A stretch of DNA of 6,316 nucleotides from CAZYTO01 sp964650405 (GCA_964650405.1 CAZYTO010000305.1:1-6316), one strand, 5' to 3'. Shown: positions 1 through 5,683, counted from the first letter of the stretch. Program-made: numbers and translations. Notes: a model not told the origin generated them from the sequence alone.

Positions 1-1
1 C

Positions 2-1201
2 GACCGGGAGATGGTCTACGCCATCAGCGGCGGGCCGAACGGCACGATCCTCCTCTCCAGCGGTCCGCAGGGCCGCGTCTATCAGATGAAGGGCACCGAG
101 GTCTCGCTCATCGCCGCCGTGCCGGAGAAACAGGTCGTCTCCATCTCCACCGCGGGCGGGGCCACGCTCATCACCACCACGAACAGCGGCGCGGTCTACC
201 GCATGGAAAGCGCGCCGTCGGCCAAGGCGGAGTTCAAATCCGTCGCCAAGGACGTGGAGCGCTTTTCGCGCTTCGGCCACTACCGCATCGAGGGGAGCGA
301 CGTCGCCGACGGCCGGCTGGCCATCGCATTCCGCAGCGGCAACACCCGCACGCCCGACGCCACGTGGAGCCCGTGGAGCGCGGCGCGGGCGTCGGACGAA
401 GGGCCGATCGACGCGCCGGCCGGGCGGTACGTGCAGTGGAAGCTGACCATGCCCAAGCCGGCGGACGACGTCGCCGTCGACACCGTCACGGTCTCGTTCA
501 TCAACCGCAACATCGCCCCGGTGATCGACACCGTCACCGTGCAGGACCCGGCGGTCGTGTTCATCACCGGGAGCTACCCGCAGTCGCCGCAGGTCGTGGA
601 GGCCACGAACCCCGACGAGTACGGCATCTTCACCAGCCTGGAGCCGCCGCGCGACAAGAACGAGCCGGGCAAGCGCGTCTACCGCAAGGGCTACCGCACC
701 GTGAACTGGCGCGCCCACGACGAGAACAACGACGCCCTGCGCTACTCGCTCTCCTTCCGCCGCAAGGGGACGGAGAAGTGGCTGCGCCTGCGCGAGAACA
801 TCGAAGAGACGTCGATGAACTTCGACACGTCGCAGCTGCCGGACGGGCTGTACGAGCTGCGCCTCTCCGTGACCGACGCCCTCGACAACCCCGACGCGCC
901 GCTCAGCGACGCGAAAGAGGGCGTGGAGTTCCAGGTCGACAACACGCCGCCGCAGATCACCTCAACGGTGAGTGGCAACGACGTGCTCATCCGCGTCACC
1001 GACAAGCTCTCGCCGATCGGGAAGGTCGAGTACTCCGCCGACGCGCAGAAGTGGGTGCGCCTCACGCCCGTCGACGGCATCGCCGACTCGCCCGACGAGA
1101 CCTACCGCCTGCCCCGCAGCGCCGTGGCCGGGAAGTTCGTGATCGTGCGGGCCACGGACGCCTTCTACAACGTCGCTACCGAGTCCATCACCCTCCCGTA
1201 G
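2..1201 (+). CDS. C-terminal part of a beta-propeller / Ig-like domain protein (5' truncated)
   Basis: The reading frame is open from the window edge, so the gene starts upstream; 399 residues are visible before the TAG at 1199-1201. Counting from the Met at 11, residues 1-65 hold two blade-like repeats with small-residue turns (SSGPQGRVYQM, TTNSGAVYRM), like the last blades of a WD40/YVTN-type propeller. Residues about 85-170 look like a beta-sandwich with the SGNT-x-TPD-x-TWSPWS pattern. Residues about 228-313 form an Ig/cadherin-like module (VNWRAHDENND, then LPDGLYELRLSVTD and VDNTPP), and residues 314-396 a second similar module. There is no C-terminal anchor or sorting motif. The fold assignments are pattern-based, and the function is unknown. 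An extracytoplasmic, polymer- or protein-binding role is plausible by analogy. It is probably not co-transcribed with the transporter, because a -10-like box and a strong inverted repeat lie between them. Confidence 0.8.
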   Translation, partial: DREMVYAISGGPNGTILLSSGPQGRVYQMKGTEVSLIAAVPEKQVVSISTAGGATLITTTNSGAVYRMESAPSAKAEFKSVAKDVERFSRFGHYRIEGSDVADGRLAIAFRSGNTRTPDATWSPWSAARASDEGPIDAPAGRYVQWKLTMPKPADDVAVDTVTVSFINRNIAPVIDTVTVQDPAVVFITGSYPQSPQVVEATNPDEYGIFTSLEPPRDKNEPGKRVYRKGYRTVNWRAHDENNDALRYSLSFRRKGTEKWLRLRENIEETSMNFDTSQLPDGLYELRLSVTDALDNPDAPLSDAKEGVEFQVDNTPPQITSTVSGNDVLIRVTDKLSPIGKVEYSADAQKWVRLTPVDGIADSPDETYRLPRSAVAGKFVIVRATDAFYNVATESITLP

Positions 1202-1266
1202 GACTGAGGCATGAGGACTGAGGACTGAGTGAGACGACTCAGTCCTCATCGCTCAGTCCTCAGTCC
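1201..1266. repeat. Heptad-repeat hairpin element 1 (4 + 4 units of GGACTGA/TCAGTCC)
   Basis: Four direct heptads run without gaps at 1201-1207, 1208-1214, 1215-1221 and 1222-1228. Three are GGACTGA and the second is the variant GGCATGA. A 10-nt spacer (1229-1238) follows. Four inverted heptads then run at 1239-1245, 1246-1252, 1253-1259 and 1260-1266. Three are TCAGTCC and the second is the variant TCATCGC. The arms can pair over 28 nt, with imperfections at the two variant units. The first G is the last base of the upstream stop codon, and the element ends 4 nt before TATAAT. There is no T-tract after it, so it is not a standard intrinsic terminator, although it could stop or stabilise the upstream transcript. 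Confidence 0.9.
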
Positions 1267-1270
1267 TCCC

Positions 1271-1282
1271 TATAATGGCGGA
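1271..1282 (+). promoter_or_regulatory. Consensus -10 box (TATAAT) placed for a leaderless start of the binding-protein gene
   Basis: TATAAT at 1271-1276 is a perfect -10 consensus in otherwise very GC-rich DNA. Counting the last T as -7 puts +1 exactly on the G of the GTG at 1283, so the mRNA would be leaderless. No -35 match is seen at 16-18 bp spacing; that region lies inside the inverted arm of the heptad element. The GGCGGA between box and start abuts the GTG and is too close to act as a Shine-Dalgarno. Confidence 0.6.
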
Positions 1283-2932
1283 GTGAACCGTCTCAAAGCG
1301 CTACTCGCTATTGGTTTGCTCGCGCTCTGCGCGACGACGTGCAAGCAGGAGCACGCCCTCCCGCCCGTCAACGCCCAGGTCGAGGACGACTCGAAGCCGG
1401 TCGACGGCGGCACGGTCCTCCGCCGGCTCGGCGGCGACGTCGTGTCGATGAACCCCATCGTCGCCGCGACGAAGTACGACCGCCTGGTCAGCTACTACCT
1501 CTACACCCCCATCGTCCAGCTCGACGTCAACCTCCAGCCCATCCCCGGCTTGGCCGACAAGTGGGAGATCACGCCGGACGGCAAACAGTACACCTTCCAC
1601 CTGAACCCCAAGGCCACCTTCTCCGACGGCACGCCGGTGCGCGCCAGCGACGTCCTCTTCACCCTCAAGAAGATCGTCGATCCGACGTCCGAGGCCGCGC
1701 AGATCGCCGGAGGCTTCGACAAGCTCGACCTGTCGACGACGCGCGTCATCGACGACCACACCATCGTCGTCGGATTCAAGGAGATCCTGGCCTCGCAGCT
1801 CATGCAGTTCAACAGCGTCCTCACGATCCCGGAGCACGCCTACGCGCAGGGCGACTTCCGCGCCGGCTGGAAGGACCGGGCCATCAGCTGCGGGCCGTAC
1901 ACGCTCGTGCGCCGCGTGCCTGGGAAGGAGATCGTCCTGCAGCGGCGGAAGGACTGGTGGGGACCGCCGGTCTACATCGACACGATCCTCTTCAAGGTCA
2001 TCAACGACGACAAGACTGCCTGGGCGGCCGTGCAGCGCGGTGACATCGACGAGACCTACATCAGCTCCGACCTCTGGCAGATGGAGAGCCGCCGGCCGGA
2101 GCTGCAGAAGACCATCGACTTCCGCCGCTTCTACATGCTCTCCTACAACTTCTTCCCCTGGAACAACCGCCACCCCATCCTCGGCGATCGGCGCGTGCGC
2201 CGGGCCCTGGCCATGTGCCTCGACCTGCAGTCGATCATCAACAATCTCTATCACGGCACCGCGCGCGCCATGAACGGGCCATTCACGCCCGACGAGTTCG
2301 CGTACAACCCCGATGTCCCGGTGATCCAGTACAACCCGCTGGAGGCCCAGCGCATCCTCAACTCCATCGGCTGGGTCGACACGGACAAGGACGGCATTCT
2401 CGACAAGGACGGCAAGCCCTTCAAGTTCGACATGCTCATCCCCGCCGGCAACTCCGTCTCCCTGCCGACGGCGCAGCTCTTCCAGTCCGAGCTGAAGAAG
2501 ATCGGCGTGCAGCTCAACATCGTTCCGCTGGAGACGAGCGTGTTCATGCAGCAGGTGATGAACGGGAAGTTCGAGGCCGCCGCGCTGGCCTGGGACCTCG
2601 ACCCCGATCCCGATCCGTACCCGATCTTCCACTCCTCGCAGTTCGCGCCGCTGGGACAGAACATGGTCTTCTATTCGAATCCCGAGGCGGACAGGCTGAT
2701 CGAGGCGGAGCGGAAAGAGCTCGACTTGAAGAAGAGGATCCCCATCTTCCGGCGCCTGCACGAAGTGCTGGCCAACGACCAGCCGTACACCTGGACGCTG
2801 CAGGTCTCCTCGAAGTGGGCCGTGAACAAGCGCCTGCGCAACGTGAACGAGAGCAAGGGCTGGGGATTGAACCTCTGGTATCCGGGAGAGCTGGGGTGGT
2901 GGATTCCGAAGCGGTTCCAGGGAACGAAGTGA
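1283..2932 (+). CDS. Peptide/nickel-type ABC transporter substrate-binding protein (SBP_bac_5 family)
   Basis: This is the extracytoplasmic binding component of a DppA/OppA-type importer, 549 residues and normal for the family. The GTG at 1283 is chosen because it gives a basic then hydrophobic signal segment (residues 1-16) and sits just behind TATAAT. An earlier in-frame GTG at 1229 would add 18 residues encoded by the inverted repeat. The signal ends in two cysteines (C16, C20) in LLALCATTCK; one may be lipidated, but neither lipobox is canonical. A linker runs to about residue 40. The family hallmark follows: GLADKWEITPDGKQYTFHL, then FSDGTPVRASDVLFT (about 89-127). Residues 366-374 (DTDKDGILD) resemble a calcium-binding loop. 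Later come a WDLDPDPDPYP stretch and a tryptophan-rich end. The two permeases downstream support the role. The substrate (peptide, nickel or other) cannot be read from the sequence. Confidence 0.95.
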   Translation: MNRLKALLAIGLLALCATTCKQEHALPPVNAQVEDDSKPVDGGTVLRRLGGDVVSMNPIVAATKYDRLVSYYLYTPIVQLDVNLQPIPGLADKWEITPDGKQYTFHLNPKATFSDGTPVRASDVLFTLKKIVDPTSEAAQIAGGFDKLDLSTTRVIDDHTIVVGFKEILASQLMQFNSVLTIPEHAYAQGDFRAGWKDRAISCGPYTLVRRVPGKEIVLQRRKDWWGPPVYIDTILFKVINDDKTAWAAVQRGDIDETYISSDLWQMESRRPELQKTIDFRRFYMLSYNFFPWNNRHPILGDRRVRRALAMCLDLQSIINNLYHGTARAMNGPFTPDEFAYNPDVPVIQYNPLEAQRILNSIGWVDTDKDGILDKDGKPFKFDMLIPAGNSVSLPTAQLFQSELKKIGVQLNIVPLETSVFMQQVMNGKFEAAALAWDLDPDPDPYPIFHSSQFAPLGQNMVFYSNPEADRLIEAERKELDLKKRIPIFRRLHEVLANDQPYTWTLQVSSKWAVNKRLRNVNESKGWGLNLWYPGELGWWIPKRFQGTK

Positions 2933-2939
2933 CGAAGCA

Positions 2940-3022
2940 GGGCGGAGGGCGGAGGGCGGAGGGCGGAGATAGTGTTCGGCGCGGAAACACCACCTCCGCT
3001 CTCCGCCCTGCGCTCCCCGCCC
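2940..3022. repeat. Heptad-repeat hairpin element 2 (4 + 4 units of GGGCGGA/TCCGCCC)
   Basis: Four perfect GGGCGGA units run at 2940-2946, 2947-2953, 2954-2960 and 2961-2967. A 27-nt spacer (2968-2994) follows. Four inverted units then run at 2995-3001 (TCCGCTC), 3002-3008 (TCCGCCC), 3009-3015 (TGCGCTC) and 3016-3022 (CCCGCCC). The spacer holds a smaller inverted pair, GTGTT (2972-2976) and AACAC (2986-2990). The layout matches the element at 1201-1266, with a unit differing at two positions. It fills nearly all of the gap between the binding-protein stop and the first permease start, which lies 10 nt past its end. It may act as an mRNA processing or stability stem within the operon, as REP elements do between malE and malF; that is inference. 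Confidence 0.9.
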
Positions 3023-3032
3023 TCAAAAGCCC

Positions 3033-4010
3033 GTGCTCTCCTATCTGATCCGCCGTCTCTTCTACGCGGTGCTGACCTTCTTCGGCATCACCGTGGCCGT
3101 ATTCGCGCTCATCCACTCCGTTCCCGGCGACCCCACGAATCTCTTCCTCGGACCGCACCGCGTGCCGCCGGCCATCATCGCCCAGATTCGCCACGAGCAT
3201 CATCTCGACCAGCCGCTCGTGGCCCAGTACCTCTGGTGGGTCAAGGGCATCGTCACCCTCGACTTCGGCCGCTCCATCTTCGACTCGCGCCCGGTCGCCG
3301 ACCACATCGCCGAGAAGATGCCGAACACGTTCCTGCTGAACGTCATCGCCTTCCTCCTGGCCGCGGCCATCGGCGTCCCCATCGGCCTCTGGAGCGCCAC
3401 GCGCTCCGGCCGGCTCACCGAGCGCGCCTCCGCCGTCACGTTCTTCCTCCTCTATTCGCTGCCGAGCTTCTGGGTGGCCCTGCTACTGATGCAGTTGTTT
3501 TCGGTGAGGCTCGACCTCCTGCCGCTCTTCGGCATGACCTCGGACGACTACCTGCAGATGAGCGCCGGGCAGCAGCTCCTCGACCGGGCCCGGCACCTGG
3601 CCCTGCCGGTGATCTCGCTGACGTACGCGCAACTGGCCATCTTCGCCCGCTTCTCGAAGTCGGCCCTGACCGAAGTGATCCGCCAGGACTTCATCACCAC
3701 CGCCCGGGCCAAGGGCGCCGCGCCGGCGGCCGTGCTGTGGCGCCACGCCTTTCGCAACGCCCTGATCCCGCTGATCACCCTCCTCGGCCTGACCATTCCG
3801 TACCTCATCTCCGGCAGCGTCATCGTCGAGGAGATCTTCCAGTGGGACGGCATCGGCCGCCTCTACTTCGACTCCATCCTGCAGCGCGACTACCCGACCG
3901 TCCTCGGCCTCACCGTGACCACCGCCGTCATCACCCTCTTCGCCTCGCTCTTCGCCGATCTGCTCTACGCCCTGGCCGACCCGCGCATCCGCCTGGAGGG
4001 GCCGCGATGA
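3033..4010 (+). CDS. ABC transporter permease, DppB/OppB type
   Basis: This is one of two inner-membrane subunits forming the peptide/nickel importer channel; 325 residues, normal for the family. The start MLSYLIRRLF then a first membrane helix (about 9-29) and HSVPGDP (28-34) is the typical DppB N-terminus. Other visible helices lie near 100-120, 134-158, 186-206, 245-265 and 289-313. The cytoplasmic EAA-type loop that docks the ATPase spans about 214-246 (EVIRQDFITTARAKGA, then RHAFRNALIP). SGSVIVEEIFQWDGIG and the terminal DPRIRL are family hallmarks. The GTG at 3033 is the first start in frame. It has no Shine-Dalgarno, and the bases before it belong to the heptad hairpin, so translation may depend on reinitiation or coupling from the binding-protein gene. 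Its last codons overlap the next gene (ATGA). Confidence 0.95.
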   Translation: MLSYLIRRLFYAVLTFFGITVAVFALIHSVPGDPTNLFLGPHRVPPAIIAQIRHEHHLDQPLVAQYLWWVKGIVTLDFGRSIFDSRPVADHIAEKMPNTFLLNVIAFLLAAAIGVPIGLWSATRSGRLTERASAVTFFLLYSLPSFWVALLLMQLFSVRLDLLPLFGMTSDDYLQMSAGQQLLDRARHLALPVISLTYAQLAIFARFSKSALTEVIRQDFITTARAKGAAPAAVLWRHAFRNALIPLITLLGLTIPYLISGSVIVEEIFQWDGIGRLYFDSILQRDYPTVLGLTVTTAVITLFASLFADLLYALADPRIRLEGPR

Positions 4011-4879
4011 GGGAAGGGGAGTCGATCTGGCGCGTGACGTGGCGGCGGTTCCGCCGCAGCAGGCTGGCGCTGATCGCGCTCGGCTACGTGGCGTTCATGA
4101 CGACGCTGGCCCTCTTCGCGCCGCTGATCGCCACGGCCCGGCCCTCGGCACCCGTGCCGTTCGGTCCGAACGACGTCGACATCGCCCACCGCCTGGAGTG
4201 CCCGAGCGCGCAGCACCGCTTCGGCACCGACGACCTCGGACGCGACGTCCTGGCGCGCATGATCCACGGCGCGCGCATCTCGCTCACCGTCGGATTCATG
4301 GCCACGGCCATCTCGCTCATCGTCGGCTCGATCCTCGGCGCGCTGGCCGGCTATTACGGCGGCGCCGCCGACTGGGTCGTCTCCCGCGTCATCGAAGTCG
4401 TGCTCTGCTTCCCGTTCCTTTTCCTGGTCCTCGGCATCGTGGCGCTCTTCAAGCCGTCGCTCTACACGATCATGATCGCCCTCGGCCTGACTTCCTGGAC
4501 GACGGAGGCCCGTTTCGTGCGCGGCGAGTTCCTGCGCATCCGCGACCTCGAGTTCGCCCACGCCGCCCGCGCCAGCGGCGCCCGCGACGCCAGGATCATC
4601 TTCCGTCACCTCCTGCCGAACGCGCTGGCGCCCGTGCTCGTCTCGGCGAGCTTCGGCGTGGCATCGGCCATCCTCATTGAGTCCGCGCTTTCGTTCCTCG
4701 GCTTCGGCGTCCCTGTGCCCACCGCGTCGTGGGGCGGCATTCTGTCGATCGCGCAGGAGCACATTCAGTACGCCTGGTGGCTGGCCTTCTTCCCGGGCGT
4801 GGCCATCTTCCTCACCGTGGCGTCGTTCAACGTCATCGGCGACCGGTTCCGCGACGCCATCGATCCGCGCAGCGACTAA
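4007..4879 (+). CDS. ABC transporter permease, DppC/OppC type
   Basis: This is the partner permease of the same importer, 290 residues. The ATG overlaps the preceding TGA (ATGA), and GGAGGGG at 3995-4001 sits 5 nt upstream, which fixes the start and indicates translational coupling. The N-terminus WRRFRRSRLALIAL leads into the first helix (about 19-42). HRFGTDDLGRDVLARMIHGA (70-89) is the classic DppC signature. Further helices lie near 92-117, 128-148, 152-165, 207-232 and 257-276. The EAA loop (about 172-204, including EFAHAARASGARDARII) ends in the usual HLLPN. SALSFLGFGVPVPTASWG (226-243) and NVIGDRFRDAIDPR (275-288) complete the family pattern. No ATPase gene follows; the next gene is on the opposite strand 2 nt away, so the energising subunits must be encoded elsewhere. 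Confidence 0.95.
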   Translation: MREGESIWRVTWRRFRRSRLALIALGYVAFMTTLALFAPLIATARPSAPVPFGPNDVDIAHRLECPSAQHRFGTDDLGRDVLARMIHGARISLTVGFMATAISLIVGSILGALAGYYGGAADWVVSRVIEVVLCFPFLFLVLGIVALFKPSLYTIMIALGLTSWTTEARFVRGEFLRIRDLEFAHAARASGARDARIIFRHLLPNALAPVLVSASFGVASAILIESALSFLGFGVPVPTASWGGILSIAQEHIQYAWWLAFFPGVAIFLTVASFNVIGDRFRDAIDPRSD

Positions 4880-4881
4880 GC

Positions 4882-5100
4882 CTAGTACTTGAGGCCCGTG
4901 CTCGTGGTCACGCCGTTCTTCGCCGCCGCGATCACGTAAGTGTGGCCTTCGGTCTCGGTGAACGAGAAACGGCCGTTGCTGTCGGAGGTCGTGGAGACGG
5001 TGACATTCGTGCCCACGTCTTTGCAACTGACGCCTGCGCCCGCAACTTTGTGGCCGCCGTCGTCGAGGACGGTGCCCGAGACGGTCGAGGTTTTGGCCAT
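4882..5100 (-). CDS. Small stand-alone carboxypeptidase-regulatory-like (Ig-fold) domain protein
   Basis: A 72-residue protein consisting of one beta-sandwich module. VSGTVLDDGGHKVAGAGVSC, then TTSDSNGRFSFTETEG and YVIAAAKNG follows the CarboxypepD_reg-like/transthyretin-like pattern (GTV-D-G-V-GA-V, TDxxGxFxF, Y-V-A). In the family this module is usually fused to larger secreted proteins such as TonB-dependent receptors or peptidases. Here it stands alone, and MAKTSTVSG is not a signal peptide, so the product looks cytoplasmic or non-classically exported. The start is fixed by AAGGAG (5114 to 5109) with an 8-nt spacer. It lies 15 nt after the coaD stop, so the two are very likely one transcript. 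It has a single cysteine at residue 26. Its 3' end meets the convergent permease gene with a 2-nt gap. The specific function is unknown. Confidence 0.85.
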   Translation of the reverse strand: MAKTSTVSGTVLDDGGHKVAGAGVSCKDVGTNVTVSTTSDSNGRFSFTETEGHTYVIAAAKNGVTTSTGLKY

Positions 5101-5108
5101 GGTTCTCT

Positions 5109-5114
5109 CTCCTT
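5109..5114 (-). promoter_or_regulatory. Shine-Dalgarno site (AAGGAG) of the mini-protein gene
   Basis: On the minus strand AAGGAG runs from 5114 to 5109, 8 nt before the ATG at 5100-5098. This is the strongest ribosome site in the window. It lies in the 15-nt gap after the coaD TAG, which supports translation of this small gene as the second gene of a coaD transcript. Confidence 0.8.
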
Positions 5115-5115
5115 T

Positions 5116-5601
5116 CTAAACGGTCACCGGCAGCCGCGCCTTCAGCGACTCCAGCACCGGCGCCGGCACGAGCCGGGCCACGTCGCCGCCGAGCCGGAAG
5201 ACCTCTTTCACCAGGCGCGAGGAGACGTACGTGTACTCGACGGCGGGGAGCATGAAGATCGTCTCCACCTGCGGGTTCAGCTCGCGGTTCATGAGCGCCA
5301 TCTGCAGCTCGTACTCGTAGTCCGACACGGCGCGGATGCCGCGTACGACCACGTGCGCGTTGTGGCGGTGCATGAAGTCGACGAGCAGACCGGAGAAGGA
5401 GTGCACCTCGACGTTCGGCGTGCCGGCCGTGCAGCGCGCGATGAGCTCGATGCGTTCGGGAATCGTGAAGAGAGGAGACTTCCCTTCGTTCTCCAAGAGC
5501 GCCACCATGACCCGGTCGAAGAGGCGCGAGCAGCGGTGGATGATGTCGAGGTGCCCGTTCGTCAGCGGATCGAACGAGCCCGGATAAACGGCGACGCGCA
5601 T
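5116..5601 (-). CDS. coaD: Phosphopantetheine adenylyltransferase (CoaD)
   Basis: It catalyses the fourth step of coenzyme A synthesis in the cytoplasm: 4'-phosphopantetheine + ATP gives dephospho-CoA + PPi. The product is 161 residues, the usual bacterial length. MRVAVYPGSFDPLTNGHLDI carries the nucleotidyltransferase (T/H)xGH motif as TNGH (14-17). VVRGIRAVSDYEYELQMA (85-102) and the C-terminal YVSSRLVKE (125-133) are the other conserved blocks. No key residue looks missing. The ATG at 5601-5599 is chosen because the family begins at this MRVAVYPG; a TTG nine codons upstream would add an unrelated leader. No Shine-Dalgarno is seen; a TATTCT box lies 9 nt upstream. The common rsmD neighbour is absent. 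Downstream is the small Ig-fold gene, and divergently upstream is a TPR gene. Confidence 0.97.
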   Translation of the reverse strand: MRVAVYPGSFDPLTNGHLDIIHRCSRLFDRVMVALLENEGKSPLFTIPERIELIARCTAGTPNVEVHSFSGLLVDFMHRHNAHVVVRGIRAVSDYEYELQMALMNRELNPQVETIFMLPAVEYTYVSSRLVKEVFRLGGDVARLVPAPVLESLKARLPVTV

Positions 5602-5607
5602 ATGCGC
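5596..5607. repeat. 12-bp perfect palindrome over the coaD start codon
   Basis: GCGCATATGCGC at 5596-5607 reads the same on both strands and contains the coaD ATG (5601-5599) and the predicted +1 region. It could be an operator half-structure or chance; about one or two 12-bp palindromes are expected in a window of this size. Confidence 0.5.
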
Positions 5608-5610
5608 TAG

Positions 5611-5616
5611 AGAATA
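5611..5616 (-). promoter_or_regulatory. Putative -10 box of coaD (TATTCT)
   Basis: On the minus strand TATTCT runs from 5616 to 5611, 9 nt before the coaD ATG. The predicted +1 near 5604 would leave a leader of about 3 nt. The -35 region is weak (TTCGTC from 5640 to 5635, 18-bp spacing). The placement resembles the TATAAT-to-GTG arrangement of the binding-protein gene. Confidence 0.4.
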
Positions 5617-5619
5617 CCC

Positions 5620-5648
5620 TTGCTTCAACGCATTGACGAACCTACTAT
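5620..5648 (+). promoter_or_regulatory. Putative promoter of the TPR gene (TTGCTT - 17 bp - TACTAT)
   Basis: TTGCTT at 5620-5625 and TACTAT at 5643-5648 are separated by 17 bp, the optimal spacing for a housekeeping sigma factor. The match is three of six for the -35 and four of six for the -10. Predicted +1 is near 5655, giving a leader of about 38 nt that contains an inverted repeat and the ribosome site. It lies back to back with the coaD -10 box. Confidence 0.45.
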
Positions 5649-5655
5649 GAAGTCA

Positions 5656-5675
5656 ATTCGTTGCGAATCGATTCG
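5656..5675. repeat. Overlapping inverted repeats (ATTCG / CGAATCGATTCG) in the TPR gene leader
   Basis: ATTCG (5656-5660), a 3-nt spacer and CGAAT (5664-5668) form one inverted pair. CGAATCGATTCG at 5664-5675 is itself a perfect 12-bp palindrome. The middle CGAAT could therefore pair with either flanking ATTCG. The block starts at the predicted +1 and ends 2 nt before the ribosome site, a position suited to an operator or a leader structure. Confidence 0.6.
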
Positions 5676-5677
5676 TG

Positions 5678-5683
5678 GGAGGG
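5678..5683 (+). promoter_or_regulatory. Ribosome-binding site (GGAGGG) of the TPR gene
   Basis: GGAGGG at 5678-5683 lies 9 nt before the ATG at 5693. It decides between this ATG and the in-frame GTG at 5675, whose codons would themselves contain the site. Confidence 0.75.

Noticed and set aside
364..1221. Second plus-strand open frame overlapping the propeller/Ig gene
   Set aside because: The translation is arginine/alanine-rich and typical of an off-frame reading of GC-rich DNA; the overlapping frame has clear domain motifs.
1201..1266. CRISPR-like repeat array
   Set aside because: Units are 7 bp, contiguous and inverted across the centre, with no unique spacers; no cas genes are nearby.
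1201..1266. Standard Rho-independent terminator
   Set aside because: The stem is far longer than usual and is followed by TCCC and TATAAT, not a T-tract. A termination effect is possible but not shown.
1229..1282. In-frame GTG at 1229 as the start of the binding-protein gene
   Set aside because: It lies in the spacer of heptad element 1; the extra 18 residues would be encoded by the inverted repeat, and they push the signal peptide away from the N-terminus.
1301..2761. Long minus-strand open frame opposite the binding-protein gene
   Set aside because: It is a high-GC antisense shadow with low-complexity, charged composition and no recognisable domain, while the plus frame matches a known family along its full length.
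2972..4006. Upstream extension of the DppC frame back to 2972, suggesting a fusion
   Set aside because: The extension is the off-frame reading of the DppB gene (proline/arginine-rich). The true start is the ATG at 4007 with GGAGGGG before it and an ATGA overlap.
3965..5026. Minus-strand open frame opposite the DppC permease, and a plus-strand frame at 4729-5610 opposite coaD
   Set aside because: Both are antisense shadows rich in Arg, Glu, Asp and His without motifs; the permease and CoaD frames are unambiguous.
5602..5628. TTG at 5628-5626 as an upstream coaD start
   Set aside because: The nine extra residues are not part of the family, whose members start at MRVAVYPG-like sequence; the putative -10 box would lie inside the coding region.
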